A DNA stretch of 64,000 bases from Erwinia amylovora (GCF_017161565.1 NZ_CP066796.1:1674001-1738000); one strand, 5' to 3'. Shown: positions 9,628 through 20,150, counted from the first letter of the stretch. The notes: generated by a model not told the origin, from the sequence alone. A program made the numbers and translations.

Positions 9628-10997
9628 GCTTTAACCTCAAACTTGATTTTCAGCAGCAGGGACAGCACGAAAGCAGTAGTAAAAGCGATAACCATGCCGA
9701 TGAGATAATTGACCAGCGAGCTGGCCTGAACGATCGCCATACCGGGCAGGGCGGTCAGGCCCACGGCGGTCATATTGACATGCATGCTGACCACCCATGC
9801 ACCGCCCAACGCGCCGCCGGCCAACCCGGCAATAAACGGTTTAATGTAGCGCAGGTTAACCCCGAAAATGGCCGCCTCCGTAATTCCCAGCAGGGCAGAG
9901 AAGCCAGAAGGCACGACAATGCTGCGAACTTTGACATCGCGGGTTTTGAACCATACGGCCAGGCAGGCTCCGCCCTGTGCCACGTTAGCCATCGACCAGA
10001 TCGGCAGCAGGAAATTCACGCCAATGGAGGGGTTACCCAGCAGCCCGGCTTCAACCGCGTGGAAGCTGTGATGCACGCCGGTGATAACAATAACCGAATA
10101 AAGTCCGCCAAACAGCAGCCCGGCCAGCCAGCCTGCATGGCCGATCAGCGTGCTCAGAACCAGGGAAAGACCGTCACCGAAAGCGCGCCCCGCCGGGCCG
10201 ATGATCAGCAGCGCAACAAAGCCGGAGATAATCACCGTGAGGAACGGCGTCAGGATAATATCCAGCGCATCGGGAATTATCTGCCGCAGGCGCTTCTCGC
10301 AGTGGCTCATAAACCACACTGCCAGCAGAACCGGGAACACCGTGCCCTGATAGCCGATCATCGCAATTTCCAGTCCGAAGAAGTTCATGGTATGGAAACC
10401 GCTGGCAACGCCCCAGGCGTTAGTCAGTGCGGGGTGAGTGAGGATCCCGCCCAGCGTCGCGCCGAGATAGGGGTTACCGCCGAACTCACGCGCGGCGGTA
10501 AAACCGATCAGGACGGGCAAGATGATAAACGCTGCAGAGCTGCACATATCCAGCATAATAAACAGCGCGCTGCCGGAGCCGACCCAACCATAGGTTTTCA
10601 CCATCCCCAGCAGGCCCATCAGCAAACCGGAAGCGACAATCGCCGGAATGATCGGGACGAAAATATTGGACAACACACGTGCAATGCGCTGTAGCGGGTT
10701 GAGTTTTTTCGTCGCGATATCTGCGACTTCGCTTTTACTCGACTCGCCGATCCCGGCCTCACGCACAAAGGCCGCATGGACTTTATTGACGATGCCGCTG
10801 CCGAAGATGATCTGCATCTGACCGGCATTTCGGAAGCAGCCTTTGACCCCTTCCAGCGCTTCTATCGCCTCTTTCTGTACTTTTTCGTCGTCTGCCATTA
10901 CCAGGCGCAGACGTGTGGCGCAGTGCGCGGCGCTGGCAATATTCTCACGGCCGCCTAGCAGCGGTATCAGTTCACGGGCTGTTTTTTCAATATTCAC
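9624..10997 (-). CDS. scrA: PTS sucrose-specific enzyme IIBC
   Basis: Inner-membrane permease that imports and phosphorylates sucrose using phosphate from the general PTS. The N-terminal IIB domain (residues 1-80) carries the phosphorylated cysteine Cys26 in SAAHCATRLRL, and the C-terminal IIC domain has about ten membrane segments, including the conserved HHSFHAVEAGL near residue 310. It has no IIA domain, so phosphate presumably comes from the glucose IIA (crr), as in other ScrA systems. Length 457 aa is typical. It lies between scrY and scrB. Confidence 0.95.
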   Translation of the reverse strand: MNIEKTARELIPLLGGRENIASAAHCATRLRLVMADDEKVQKEAIEALEGVKGCFRNAGQMQIIFGSGIVNKVHAAFVREAGIGESSKSEVADIATKKLNPLQRIARVLSNIFVPIIPAIVASGLLMGLLGMVKTYGWVGSGSALFIMLDMCSSAAFIILPVLIGFTAAREFGGNPYLGATLGGILTHPALTNAWGVASGFHTMNFFGLEIAMIGYQGTVFPVLLAVWFMSHCEKRLRQIIPDALDIILTPFLTVIISGFVALLIIGPAGRAFGDGLSLVLSTLIGHAGWLAGLLFGGLYSVIVITGVHHSFHAVEAGLLGNPSIGVNFLLPIWSMANVAQGGACLAVWFKTRDVKVRSIVVPSGFSALLGITEAAIFGVNLRYIKPFIAGLAGGALGGAWVVSMHVNMTAVGLTALPGMAIVQASSLVNYLIGMVIAFTTAFVLSLLLKIKFEVKA

Positions 10998-11031
10998 TTT
11001 TTCACCATCATTTCATGTTATCAGGCGGGTA

Positions 11032-12576
<1,545 letters not shown>

Positions 12577-12610
12577 TTAACGCTTTCCCAGGTAATGGTT
12601 TTATTTTTAT

Positions 12611-12626
12611 GCTAAACCGGTTCGAC
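12611..12626 (-). promoter_or_regulatory. Probable ScrR operator upstream of scrY
   Basis: GCTAAACCGGTTCGAC, 35 bases upstream of the scrY start. The first eleven bases match the palindromic core GCTAAACCGGTTTAGC known for ScrR operators, and the right arm is degenerate. A weak CRP-like half-site (TGTGA at 12687-12691) lies upstream of it on the scrY side. This supports a second ScrR-controlled promoter between scrK and scrY. Confidence 0.6.
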
Positions 12627-12781
12627 AGGAGGGTAAGCGAAATGAATTATGCTGTTCAACCAGATTTATTAACCCAAACAGGGAAGTGTGACCTGGTTAG
12701 CAATTATCCCGGCAATACTTCAGGTTGCCGACGGGGCAGCGGCCTCTTTTCACCCGCTCGTGCCCTTCGGGCCAGCCACCG

Positions 12782-12816
12782 TGCCGTTCAGAAACGCGTG
12801 ACGTTTTTGAACGGCA
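12782..12816 (-). terminator. Strong hairpin between scrK and scrY
   Basis: TGCCGTTCAGAAACG and CGTTTTTGAACGGCA form a 15-bp stem with one G-T type mismatch and a five-base loop, 25 bases past the scrK stop. There is no U-tract on either strand, so it may be a processing or partial termination site that separates scrK from scrYABR expression rather than a full terminator. Confidence 0.55.
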
Positions 12817-12841
12817 GCGGGAATGACTCGGGGAATGTCTG

Positions 12842-13768
12842 CTACTGGCTGAAGCGGACGAGGTCTTTAGCGTAAGGCAGGGCGGTCATAGCCCCTTTCG
12901 CGGTGGTGGCCGCAGCACCGCTATGCTGCGCCTGCTGCACGGCGAAATCCAGCCGCTGTGGTTGCAGCGGATTTGTTTCCTGCACCAGTGCCGCCAGCAG
13001 TCCGGCCACAAAGGCATCGCCGGCACCGGTAGTATCCGTTACTTCAACTTGCGGAGCGGCAAAGTGCTGCAGGCGACCCGCCTGCCAGACGCTGACGCCC
13101 TGACTGCCGCGTGTGACCAGTAATAAAGCAGGCTGGTAACGTGCCGTAAACTGGTCGATCCCCTGTTCCAGAATTGCAAGGCCGGTTAAGAAAACCAGCT
13201 CATCCTCAGACAACTTGATGATGTCTGCCAGCTCAAAAGCCTGAGCCACGGACCGGGCCATTTCGTCAGCATCCGGCCACAGGTCCGCACGCAGATTAGG
13301 GTCAAAACTTACCCAGCCACCCGCCTGCCTGATGGCGTGCATGGCATGCAGCGCCGCGCCGCGTGAGGGCTCAGCACTCAGGGCTATTGAGCAAAGATGC
13401 AGACCTTCACCTTGGGCAAATGACGGCAGGCAATCGGTGCGCAAAAAGAGATCGGCGGAAGGACGGACCATAAAGGTGAAGTGGCGTTCGCCTTCCGTAT
13501 CCAGCGATACCAGAACCGTTGAAGTTCGCTGGCCGTCAATGCGGAACATCTTGCCGATATCGACACCTTCACGTTGCAGGGTTGTCTGCATAAATTCTCC
13601 GAACGGGTCGTCACCCACGCAGCCGATAAAGGCACTGTTTCCCCCCAGCCTGGCGATACCAACCGCCACATTGGCGGGAGCGCCGCCGGGGCATTTCAGC
13701 AAAAGGTTGTCTTGCCCGGGAAGCAAGTCCACCACCGCATCACCTAACACCCAGATTCTTTTTTTCAT
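12842..13768 (-). CDS. scrK: Fructokinase ScrK (PfkB family)
   Basis: Phosphorylates the fructose released by ScrB to fructose-6-phosphate. The 308-aa ribokinase-fold protein has the PfkB signatures CPGGAPANVAVGIARLGG near the N-terminus and DTTGAGDAFVAGLLA near residue 250, with the catalytic aspartate of GAGD. The start at 13768 (MKKRIWVLGDAVVDL) is preferred to an upstream in-frame codon at 13828 because that extension would run through the ScrR operator and lacks homology; an AGGACA ribosome-binding sequence lies before 13768. It is the first gene of the sucrose cluster. Confidence 0.94.
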   Translation of the reverse strand: MKKRIWVLGDAVVDLLPGQDNLLLKCPGGAPANVAVGIARLGGNSAFIGCVGDDPFGEFMQTTLQREGVDIGKMFRIDGQRTSTVLVSLDTEGERHFTFMVRPSADLFLRTDCLPSFAQGEGLHLCSIALSAEPSRGAALHAMHAIRQAGGWVSFDPNLRADLWPDADEMARSVAQAFELADIIKLSEDELVFLTGLAILEQGIDQFTARYQPALLLVTRGSQGVSVWQAGRLQHFAAPQVEVTDTTGAGDAFVAGLLAALVQETNPLQPQRLDFAVQQAQHSGAAATTAKGAMTALPYAKDLVRFSQ

Positions 13769-13801
13769 CGTATTTGTCCTGAAATGAATAATTTCCAGCA
13801 A

Positions 13802-13817
13802 GCTAAACGGGTTTAGC
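13802..13817 (-). promoter_or_regulatory. ScrR operator upstream of scrK
   Basis: GCTAAACGGGTTTAGC is a perfect 7+2+7 palindrome 34 bases upstream of the scrK start and agrees with the ScrR operator core from other enterobacteria. Repression here would control entry into the whole scr cluster. Confidence 0.8.
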
Positions 13818-13921
13818 CTAAAAATCAAAGCTCTTTTTTGCCATGAGATGGGGCTCCCGGCAAGCGGGGACGGTGATTTTCCTGCGGTGGCGGCCGGAGC
13901 TGGTTATAACTTTTTTTCTTT

Positions 13922-13937
13922 TGTGATCTCAATCAAA
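13922..13937 (-). promoter_or_regulatory. Probable CRP site of the scrK promoter
   Basis: TGTGATCTCAATCAAA has a perfect TGTGA half and a one-mismatch second half at the required 6-base spacing. It lies about 120 bases upstream of the ScrR operator in the scrK-chaC divergent region. Catabolite activation is known for scr regulons; the position relative to the start of transcription is not determined. Confidence 0.5.
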
Positions 13938-14053
13938 CTTGATTGCCATAAAGGAAATGCATAAGGTCTTTAATAACGAGCATTTTTTGCTTAAAAATAG
14001 CTTACTACAGGGAATGTGAAACAAGAGAGAGTGCAGCGGTAAAAGAGGTGGCA

Positions 14054-14731
14054 ATGTTAACGAGAGATTTCCTGTTAAAAGCAGACTGTAAAACCGCATT
14101 TGGTGATATTGAAGATTCACTGCTATGGAGCGTCGAACAGCGTGCTGCTTCACTTGCGGCAACGCTGGCCTCACGTCCCGATAGCAGCCCGGTGTGGATA
14201 TTCGGCTATGGCTCCCTGATGTGGAACCCGGTGTTTGTTGCGGATGAAGTGGCGTCGGGTACGCTGCATGGCTGGCATCGGGCTTTCTGTCTGCGGCTGA
14301 CGGCCGGCCGTGGCACCGCCAACCAGCCCGGACGCATGCTGGCGCTGAAAGAGGGCGGGCAAACCAGCGGGCTGGCATTCCGGTTACCGGAAGAGAAGCT
14401 GCATGAAGAACTGGAACTGCTGTGGAAGCGTGAGATGCTCACCGGATGTTATTTGCCAACCTGGCACCACCTCAGACTGGACGACGGCCGCTCGGTGTGC
14501 GCACTGGTGTTCGTTATGGATCCGCGCCATGCGCTGTATGAAGCCGACTCCTGTGCGCAAACCATCGCGCCGCTGATTGCTCAGGCGCAAGGCCCGCTGG
14601 GCACCAATGCACAGTACCTGTTTTCACTTGAGCAGGAGTTAAAGCAGCGCGGAATGCATGATGACGGCCTGACTGACCTGATCCAGCGAGTGCGGGAACT
14701 GCAACAGTGTCACCACGGACTGGCCGGGTAA
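14054..14731 (+). CDS. chaC: Glutathione-specific gamma-glutamylcyclotransferase ChaC
   Basis: Cleaves glutathione to 5-oxoproline and Cys-Gly in the cytosol. The 225-aa protein contains the substrate-binding FGYGSLMWNP loop (about residue 52) and family blocks RAFCLRLTAGRGT, WKREMLTGCYLPTW and GPLGTNAQYLFSLEQEL. ATG 14054 with the AGAGGTGG just upstream is preferred to a GTG at 14048. In E. coli chaC follows chaB next to chaA; here it stands alone between the sucrose cluster and a type VI block, which suggests that both were inserted around it. The old link to cation transport rests only on gene proximity. Confidence 0.94.
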   Translation: MLTRDFLLKADCKTAFGDIEDSLLWSVEQRAASLAATLASRPDSSPVWIFGYGSLMWNPVFVADEVASGTLHGWHRAFCLRLTAGRGTANQPGRMLALKEGGQTSGLAFRLPEEKLHEELELLWKREMLTGCYLPTWHHLRLDDGRSVCALVFVMDPRHALYEADSCAQTIAPLIAQAQGPLGTNAQYLFSLEQELKQRGMHDDGLTDLIQRVRELQQCHHGLAG

Positions 14732-14895
14732 CCCACAGCAACCGTTGCGTCAGGGGTGAGCAAAAAACTCATCCCTGGGGCGCATCAGTTTCACTTGCCG
14801 CGCCGTAAAGCCCTTTTGCCCGTCACCGGGTCTCTTCCCCGACCATATACCCGCCGGCACTGCTTTGCGCCCCGTGGCTGGCTACAGGTTGATAT

Positions 14896-16068
14896 CTACC
14901 CCTCTTCCGTCCGGGTTTGTGAGTCTTTATATTGACTCACTTCCATATCATAGGCCTGCAAAAATGCCTCACCAAACAGCGTATGGAAGTCATCTTCAAT
15001 GTCACCGCTGGTATTTTGATAATGGCGCGTGAAGTAGTCCCAGAGTGCGGCTTTGCGCCGGCTGCTCAGTGCGATACGCGGCAGCTGGCTGTCTTTATGA
15101 GCGCTGTCCTGAAGCCGTTGCGGATTAAACGATTGCAGCATGGCGGCGATAATAGCTCTGATCCCGGCAATCATTCCCAGCTGGTGAGCCTGTAAATCAA
15201 CCAGCGCATCGCGAACTGCCCGCTCAGGTGCCATAAATCCTGGCAACTGGCTTTGATAAATTTGCATCAGCACCGTTTTGCCGGAGGGCAAAATTTTGAA
15301 GGGGTTATTTGCCTCATTCAGCACCATGGTCATATCCGCTTTAACTCCGCGTTTGAGAATCGAACGCGATGACAGCAGCGCTACGGTTCCCTGTGAAAAC
15401 AGGCTAAGCATTCTGCCGGTGGTGTACATTTGTTCTTCGTTCAGCGGAATTTTATCCTGCCGGGCGTCAAGCCCCATGCCGGCCAGCAGTGCGGCCAGCA
15501 GGCGCTGTTCACAATGGTCTTCCGCGTGGTGAGCGCTTTGCTCACCGGCATCCTGGTGGACGACCGGGTCTATAGCAAGCCTTGCCAACTTCTGTCGGGC
15601 AGCACGCTCTTCAGATCCTGTCGGGCCGGGCATTTCTTGCAGAGAGGCTTCCGGGCTGTCGACGGGCTGCAGGATGTCGGGCGCGTCGTGCTCGCTGTCG
15701 TCTTTTGCAGCGAACAGGATAAGCGGGTCCAGCCCCAACGCTGCGCCACGGGTTACCTGTGGCACAGCGCTGACGCGCATTTTATAGCGCCCAATATCGA
15801 TAGTGTCACCGTTTTCCAGCCTCACCTGAACGCCCCGAGCCAGCGGTGTGCCATTATGGAAAATGACCGTGACGCTGCCCTGGTTGGTCAGGCGGCAGTC
15901 GCCGTCCGCCGCCACATGGATCAGTGCCTGCAACCGCGAAATATTCCGCTCCGCATCGGGCAGCACCAGGTGGTTTTCGGGGCTGCGGCCGATCGTGCCA
16001 CCGGGTGGGACAAAATCACAGGCCGTGAGCGGAACATCTGTCTGGTGCTGAAGAAGGGTCAGTCGCAT
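14896..16068 (-). CDS. tagH: Type VI secretion FHA-domain protein TagH/ImpI
   Basis: A 390-aa cytosolic scaffold-type protein. Residues 1-100 form a forkhead-associated domain (GGTIGRSPENHLVLPD, then NISRLQALI, with LENGDTIDIGRYKMRV), which binds phosphothreonine. After an acidic, low-complexity linker (about residues 110-180) comes the T6SS-specific C-terminal FHA-associated domain (MLSLFSQGTVALLSSRSILKR, LQSFNPQRLQDS, DFHTLFGEAFLQAYDMEV). In complete systems such proteins are phosphorylation-dependent assembly switches with PpkA/PppA; no kinase or phosphatase is in this window. It is the last gene of a four-gene T6SS block. Confidence 0.88.
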   Translation of the reverse strand: MRLTLLQHQTDVPLTACDFVPPGGTIGRSPENHLVLPDAERNISRLQALIHVAADGDCRLTNQGSVTVIFHNGTPLARGVQVRLENGDTIDIGRYKMRVSAVPQVTRGAALGLDPLILFAAKDDSEHDAPDILQPVDSPEASLQEMPGPTGSEERAARQKLARLAIDPVVHQDAGEQSAHHAEDHCEQRLLAALLAGMGLDARQDKIPLNEEQMYTTGRMLSLFSQGTVALLSSRSILKRGVKADMTMVLNEANNPFKILPSGKTVLMQIYQSQLPGFMAPERAVRDALVDLQAHQLGMIAGIRAIIAAMLQSFNPQRLQDSAHKDSQLPRIALSSRRKAALWDYFTRHYQNTSGDIEDDFHTLFGEAFLQAYDMEVSQYKDSQTRTEEG

Positions 16069-16104
16069 GCGTTTTCCTGCATTGAAGTGCGTAGGGTGAA
16101 CAGG

Positions 16105-16803
16105 CTAGTCAAACATCGGTGGATAAAGCCCGTGGCGACCCGGCTGCGAACCAGCCGCTGGATGAAATAATTGAGCGAACAGTCGGGCAGTTAAAATCCC
16201 ACTGTGCTTGTGCGTAATCAGCGGGTAGCCGTCCTGCTGGTTCGTCCACCAGTAGCTGGTGTACTGCAACGGATTAAAGCGGCGGGCCACTTCCGGCCAT
16301 TTTAGCGTGCAGGGCAGCGGGTGATAGCCAAGCACGTCCAGAATTTCAGAGCGCCCGCTATTCGGCAGGGGCAAAGGAGCCACGCCGCGCAGCGCCTGAT
16401 CCAGCCAGTCTACGCTATGCAGTTCCCTTACCGCCTGAAACAGGGCGCTGCCAAGTTCCGTAAACCAGTCACCGGCTATAGCAAGCTGAGAGGGATGCCA
16501 CGCTTCCAGCGGGATGCTCTTCACCGCCAGCAGCGGCCAGATACGCCCCACGCGATCGCGCGAGGGCATCAGGCAGCCAATCTGTACGCGTTGTACGCCA
16601 AGGGTGGCCGGCACGGCAAAATTCCATATCGGTGCCAGGCCGAACGGTTCATCGCGGCGGGCGTGTTCAAGATGCCAGTAAACCAGCCCGGCCTGAAACC
16701 AGCTTGACCAGCCGTGGATCGCGTCTTCCTGCCCCCCCTGCTGGACGAAATCGCCCGCTGTTGGAAGTTTGCCATACCATCCCAGCTGATGCGCTGCTGC
16801 CAT
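16105..16803 (-). CDS. tagF: Type VI secretion-associated protein TagF (ImpM family)
   Basis: A 232-aa TagF-family protein. In Pseudomonas TagF is a post-translational repressor of T6SS assembly that acts on the Fha protein. Family blocks seen are GWYGKLPTAGDFVQQG at the N-terminus, PSRDRVGRIWPLLAVK and the C-terminal SYWWTN. ATG 16803 is chosen because the AGAAGGTG at 16812-16819 is well spaced; a GTG at 16812 sits in that site. The start lies 12 bases past the tssM stop, and the tagF ribosome-binding site is at the tssM end. Pairing of TagF with TagH fits their known functional link. Confidence 0.85.
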   Translation of the reverse strand: MAAAHQLGWYGKLPTAGDFVQQGGQEDAIHGWSSWFQAGLVYWHLEHARRDEPFGLAPIWNFAVPATLGVQRVQIGCLMPSRDRVGRIWPLLAVKSIPLEAWHPSQLAIAGDWFTELGSALFQAVRELHSVDWLDQALRGVAPLPLPNSGRSEILDVLGYHPLPCTLKWPEVARRFNPLQYTSYWWTNQQDGYPLITHKHSGILTARLFAQLFHPAAGSQPGRHGLYPPMFD

Positions 16804-16815
16804 AATAATCACCTT

Positions 16816-18927
16816 CTAGTGGTGCAAAGCGCCAGTCTGCACCGTTGTATGCGTGACGACAGCAGCGGAGATGTCAGAAAGGGGCAGCCCTCCGGCATTA
16901 TCGAGATTTGAGGCTAATATTTTCATCATCTGTGCATTATCTTGTCTGTAAGGTGAGCCGAGAATTTGCCGGTCGAGTAACTGAATCAGATGCCAGTTCA
17001 GCTGTTGCAACTGGCGGCGGCTGACGTCAGAAGGCAGATTTTTTTGCAAATTCTGCATCAGCCATCCGCGTAAAAATTCGCCGTCATAGCTACGTGGCTG
17101 ATAAAGCATCTGGTAAGCGCGCAGCGCATTACTGCTGAACAGGGCGTCTCCCCCTTTGTCATTACGCAGGATCTCAGAGATAGTTTGTGCCACCCGCGGC
17201 AGCAGTAACGATTGCAGTGCAGCCCGATACAGCCCCCAGCTCGCACGGCTGATCTGATCGCCACGATACAGTCCGGCACAGATACTGATGGGGGGATCAT
17301 CGAAGGCAAAGGCATCGCTTTGCGGCAGTTTGACCAGGTTATTTAAGAAAGGCAGCAGCGAAAACAGGTCACCGTTTTTTTCGTCCCCCAGCCTGCTGGC
17401 CTGCTGGGTGATCGCGGGCAGACGGGCGGCAACCTGGTCAAGGTAGCGCTGGTTATTATCGTAGCTGATCAGCCACAGGGCAGATGCCATCAACAACGCA
17501 AGGCTCAGTAGCGCGTACCCCACCCGGTGCAGGAGGCGGTTGCGATGCTCCCATGAACGATCGCTTCCCGCCAGCCGGCTTTCGGGGAAAATCACCCCAT
17601 TGAGCAAGCCGTGAATAAAGAAACTTTGTCCCTTGTTTGCCGGGATCGGTGCATCGCGGTTGATGCTGTCCCAGCTGGCGATAGGCTGTCGCTGGGTATG
17701 AGGGAGTTGCAGTCTGCGCGACAGCTCGCCCATGATCCGGTCAAAGGGCAAACCCTCCTGTGTGGCGCTGGTAAAGAACAGGCCGCGCGCAGCCCAGGAG
17801 ATCTCGCCCTGTTGCGTTGAGAAAACAATATCGAGGAATTCTGCCAGCAGCGGTCTGAGGGCGTTAAATTCTTGTGGAAACTGAAAACACTCGGCGCGTA
17901 AGGTCAGATCCGCTTCCTGAGCCATTTTTTCGCTAAGGTCGGCCATCAGCCCGGATGAAAGCTGGCTAAATTGCCGGTTGAACACGGCATCCGCACAATG
18001 CCCTCGCTGGCTGTTGGCGGGCCAGGGGAAGACAAATCCCCACAGCTGTTGACGCTGGTTCTTATCCAGCGTGGCGAAATAACGCATAAAGCCTTTAAGT
18101 AGATCTGTTTTGGTCACCATCACGTAGACCGGAAAGTGAATGCCCGTCTGCTGGTGTAATTCAGCCATGCGGCTGCGCAGCGCGCTGGCCTGTGCATAGC
18201 GCGCTTCAGCGGAATTGCTCAGCAGGTCAGCCACGCTGATGGTCATAATGACGCCGTTAATAGGCTGGCGCGGACGATAACGCTTCAACAAAGTGATAAA
18301 TGTCTGCCACTCGCAGGCATCGCGCATGCGCTGGCTTTCTTGCAGGGTATAACGCCCGGCGGTATCCAGCAGGACACCTTGCCTGGTAAACCACCAGTCG
18401 CAGTGACGGGTGCCGCCAACGCCGCGCAGTGCCGTTTTGCCAAAGACGTCGCCGAGCGGGAATTCCAGCCCGGAGTTAACCAGCGCCGTGGTCTTCCCGG
18501 CCCCAGGCGCGCCAACAATCAGATACCAGGGCAGCTGGTAAAGATATTGTGTTCCGAAACGCGCCAGCAAGCCCTTACGCCGGGCAAACTGCATTTTCTT
18601 CAGAAAAAGCGTGGCTTCGTTAAAGCGGTTATCCAGCATTTCCTCGCTGGCCTGAAGCTGGGCGCTGACTCCTTTGTCGAGCTGCATCCGCGTCAGGAGT
18701 CTGCTGTTAGACCAGGCGCGAAAAAGTTGCGGGACAAGCTGTAACATAAACCATGATAACCAGACCAGGCCGATTGGTAGCCCGCGGCTCAGTGCAACGT
18801 TGAGCGCGGGGAAATGAGGAAGTAAAAGCAGCGGCCCGGCCAGCCAGATCAGTGCCGACAGGGTGGTGGTACCGATCAGCCCCCATAAGAGGCGGCGTGT
18901 TAGCAATGGATAAAAGGCGTTCAGCAT
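16816..18927 (-). CDS. tssM: Type VI secretion inner-membrane protein TssM (IcmF), C-terminally truncated
   Basis: TssM spans the inner membrane and with TssL and TssJ forms the T6SS membrane complex. The N-terminal two membrane segments (about residues 10-30 and 40-60), the cytosolic NTPase domain with Walker A GAPGAGKTTAL and Walker B-like LLDTAGRYTL, and the third membrane segment (about residue 435) are present, followed by part of the periplasmic domain. Family members are usually 1100-1200 aa; this protein is 703 aa and ends ...TTVQTGALHH, so the C-terminal periplasmic region that contacts TssJ is missing. The frame ends without scrambled residue sequence, 12 bases before tagF. The ATG overlaps the tssL stop (TGATG). 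Confidence 0.85.
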   Translation of the reverse strand: MLNAFYPLLTRRLLWGLIGTTTLSALIWLAGPLLLLPHFPALNVALSRGLPIGLVWLSWFMLQLVPQLFRAWSNSRLLTRMQLDKGVSAQLQASEEMLDNRFNEATLFLKKMQFARRKGLLARFGTQYLYQLPWYLIVGAPGAGKTTALVNSGLEFPLGDVFGKTALRGVGGTRHCDWWFTRQGVLLDTAGRYTLQESQRMRDACEWQTFITLLKRYRPRQPINGVIMTISVADLLSNSAEARYAQASALRSRMAELHQQTGIHFPVYVMVTKTDLLKGFMRYFATLDKNQRQQLWGFVFPWPANSQRGHCADAVFNRQFSQLSSGLMADLSEKMAQEADLTLRAECFQFPQEFNALRPLLAEFLDIVFSTQQGEISWAARGLFFTSATQEGLPFDRIMGELSRRLQLPHTQRQPIASWDSINRDAPIPANKGQSFFIHGLLNGVIFPESRLAGSDRSWEHRNRLLHRVGYALLSLALLMASALWLISYDNNQRYLDQVAARLPAITQQASRLGDEKNGDLFSLLPFLNNLVKLPQSDAFAFDDPPISICAGLYRGDQISRASWGLYRAALQSLLLPRVAQTISEILRNDKGGDALFSSNALRAYQMLYQPRSYDGEFLRGWLMQNLQKNLPSDVSRRQLQQLNWHLIQLLDRQILGSPYRQDNAQMMKILASNLDNAGGLPLSDISAAVVTHTTVQTGALHH

Positions 18928-20150
18928 CAGTTGTTCCCCGCGGCGTGGCTGCAATCGTCTTTTTCAGGTGCAGCAAACAGGGTTATTTCAACGCGTCGAT
19001 TTTGCGCGCGATTGTGCGCGCTGCTATTGGGCAACAGCTCGCGGCTATCGGCGCGCCCCTCGGCACGCACATTGATACAAGGCTGGGCGATCAACTGCAT
19101 CATCATGTTGCTGATGGCCTGAGCCTGGGCAGCAGAATATTCATAGTTTGAAGTAAACTGAGTGGAAGGAAGCAGCCGGTTGTCGGTGTAAACAGCAATA
19201 AGGAGGGTCCCTTTGAGTGATTCCATCGCGCTGGCGACACGGGCAATCAGCGCACGACCTTCCGGAGTAAGCTCCGTGCCCGGGGGGGAAAACAGACTGT
19301 CGGCCGGCAGGATAACCCTGTTGCCGTAGTCACCCTCGGTGACATTCAGCTGGTGCGAGGCGATAAGATCGCTCAGGCGCTGACGCAGGTCGAACGAAAT
19401 TTGCGGGACGGCTCCGCGCTTACTGCCCGGCAGCTGCGGCAGTGGTGTCTGCCAGATTTGCCGCAGTAGCGGTTCTGCGGCGCGCCCCAGCCGCCAGTTC
19501 AGCGCGGAAAAGATCGAACAGCCCATCAAAACCGTGACACAGATACAGGCTAAAAGTGGCAACGGGGGGCGCCACGGCGCGCAATGAAGGGAATCTTCAC
19601 AGGGCTGCAGCAAATCTGTAGCAGGCGCCGCACGCACGCTTTGGATGAGTTTTGCCAGGCGGCTACGCACCGCATCACGTTGCAGACGCCCGTTGTCCAT
19701 ATTGCGGTAGCGACCTTCGTAGCCCAGCAGCAGGCAGTAATGAATCACTTCAAGTAAAAACAGGTGCTGGGCAGGTTTTTGGCTAATTCGCGTCAGCAGC
19801 TGGAAAACTTTGTCCCCGCCCCAGCTTTCATTGTGAAAAGTCATCAGCAAACCATTGCCAGACCAGACTCCGCGGCTACCCCACGGAGTTTGTGCGGCGG
19901 CTTCGTCCAGCACTGCACACAGGCAATATCGGGCGCCGATAATCATTTCGTACGGCAGTTCAGACCGTTTACAGCGGGCCTCAAACTGACGTATTTCATC
20001 GATCAGCTGGTGACGTAACCCTGACGGGTCGTCGTGAGTGGCCGCCAGGCGGATCTGCACAATCGCATTTAACAACGGTAAAGCGGCAGCGAGCAGGAGA
20101 TTATCCTGGCTGACCGGCGTAACCGGATTTGCGGGAGCTTGCAACGTCAT
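18927..20150 (-). CDS. tssL: Type VI secretion protein TssL with C-terminal OmpA-like domain
   Basis: A 407-aa inner-membrane protein (DotU/IcmH family). Residues 1-185 are the cytosolic DotU domain (RCKRSELPYEMIIGARYCLCAVLDE; HNESWGGDKVFQLL; LEVIHYCLLLGYEGRYR), followed by one membrane segment (about 215-232) and a periplasmic OmpA/MotB-type peptidoglycan-binding domain (IAVYTDNRL, SAAQAQAISNMM, HNRAQNRRVEI). This is the evolved TssL type that anchors the complex to the cell wall. It is intact, unlike the downstream TssM. It is the first gene of the block; no T6SS sheath, baseplate, ClpV, Hcp or VgrG gene is in the window. Confidence 0.9.
   Translation of the reverse strand: MTLQAPANPVTPVSQDNLLLAAALPLLNAIVQIRLAATHDDPSGLRHQLIDEIRQFEARCKRSELPYEMIIGARYCLCAVLDEAAAQTPWGSRGVWSGNGLLMTFHNESWGGDKVFQLLTRISQKPAQHLFLLEVIHYCLLLGYEGRYRNMDNGRLQRDAVRSRLAKLIQSVRAAPATDLLQPCEDSLHCAPWRPPLPLLACICVTVLMGCSIFSALNWRLGRAAEPLLRQIWQTPLPQLPGSKRGAVPQISFDLRQRLSDLIASHQLNVTEGDYGNRVILPADSLFSPPGTELTPEGRALIARVASAMESLKGTLLIAVYTDNRLLPSTQFTSNYEYSAAQAQAISNMMMQLIAQPCINVRAEGRADSRELLPNSSAHNRAQNRRVEITLFAAPEKDDCSHAAGNN

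Noticed and set aside
9780..10694. 304-codon open frame on + opposite scrA
   Set aside because: Antisense shadow of the scrA permease, with atypical amino-acid content (very rich in Gln, Arg, Asn).
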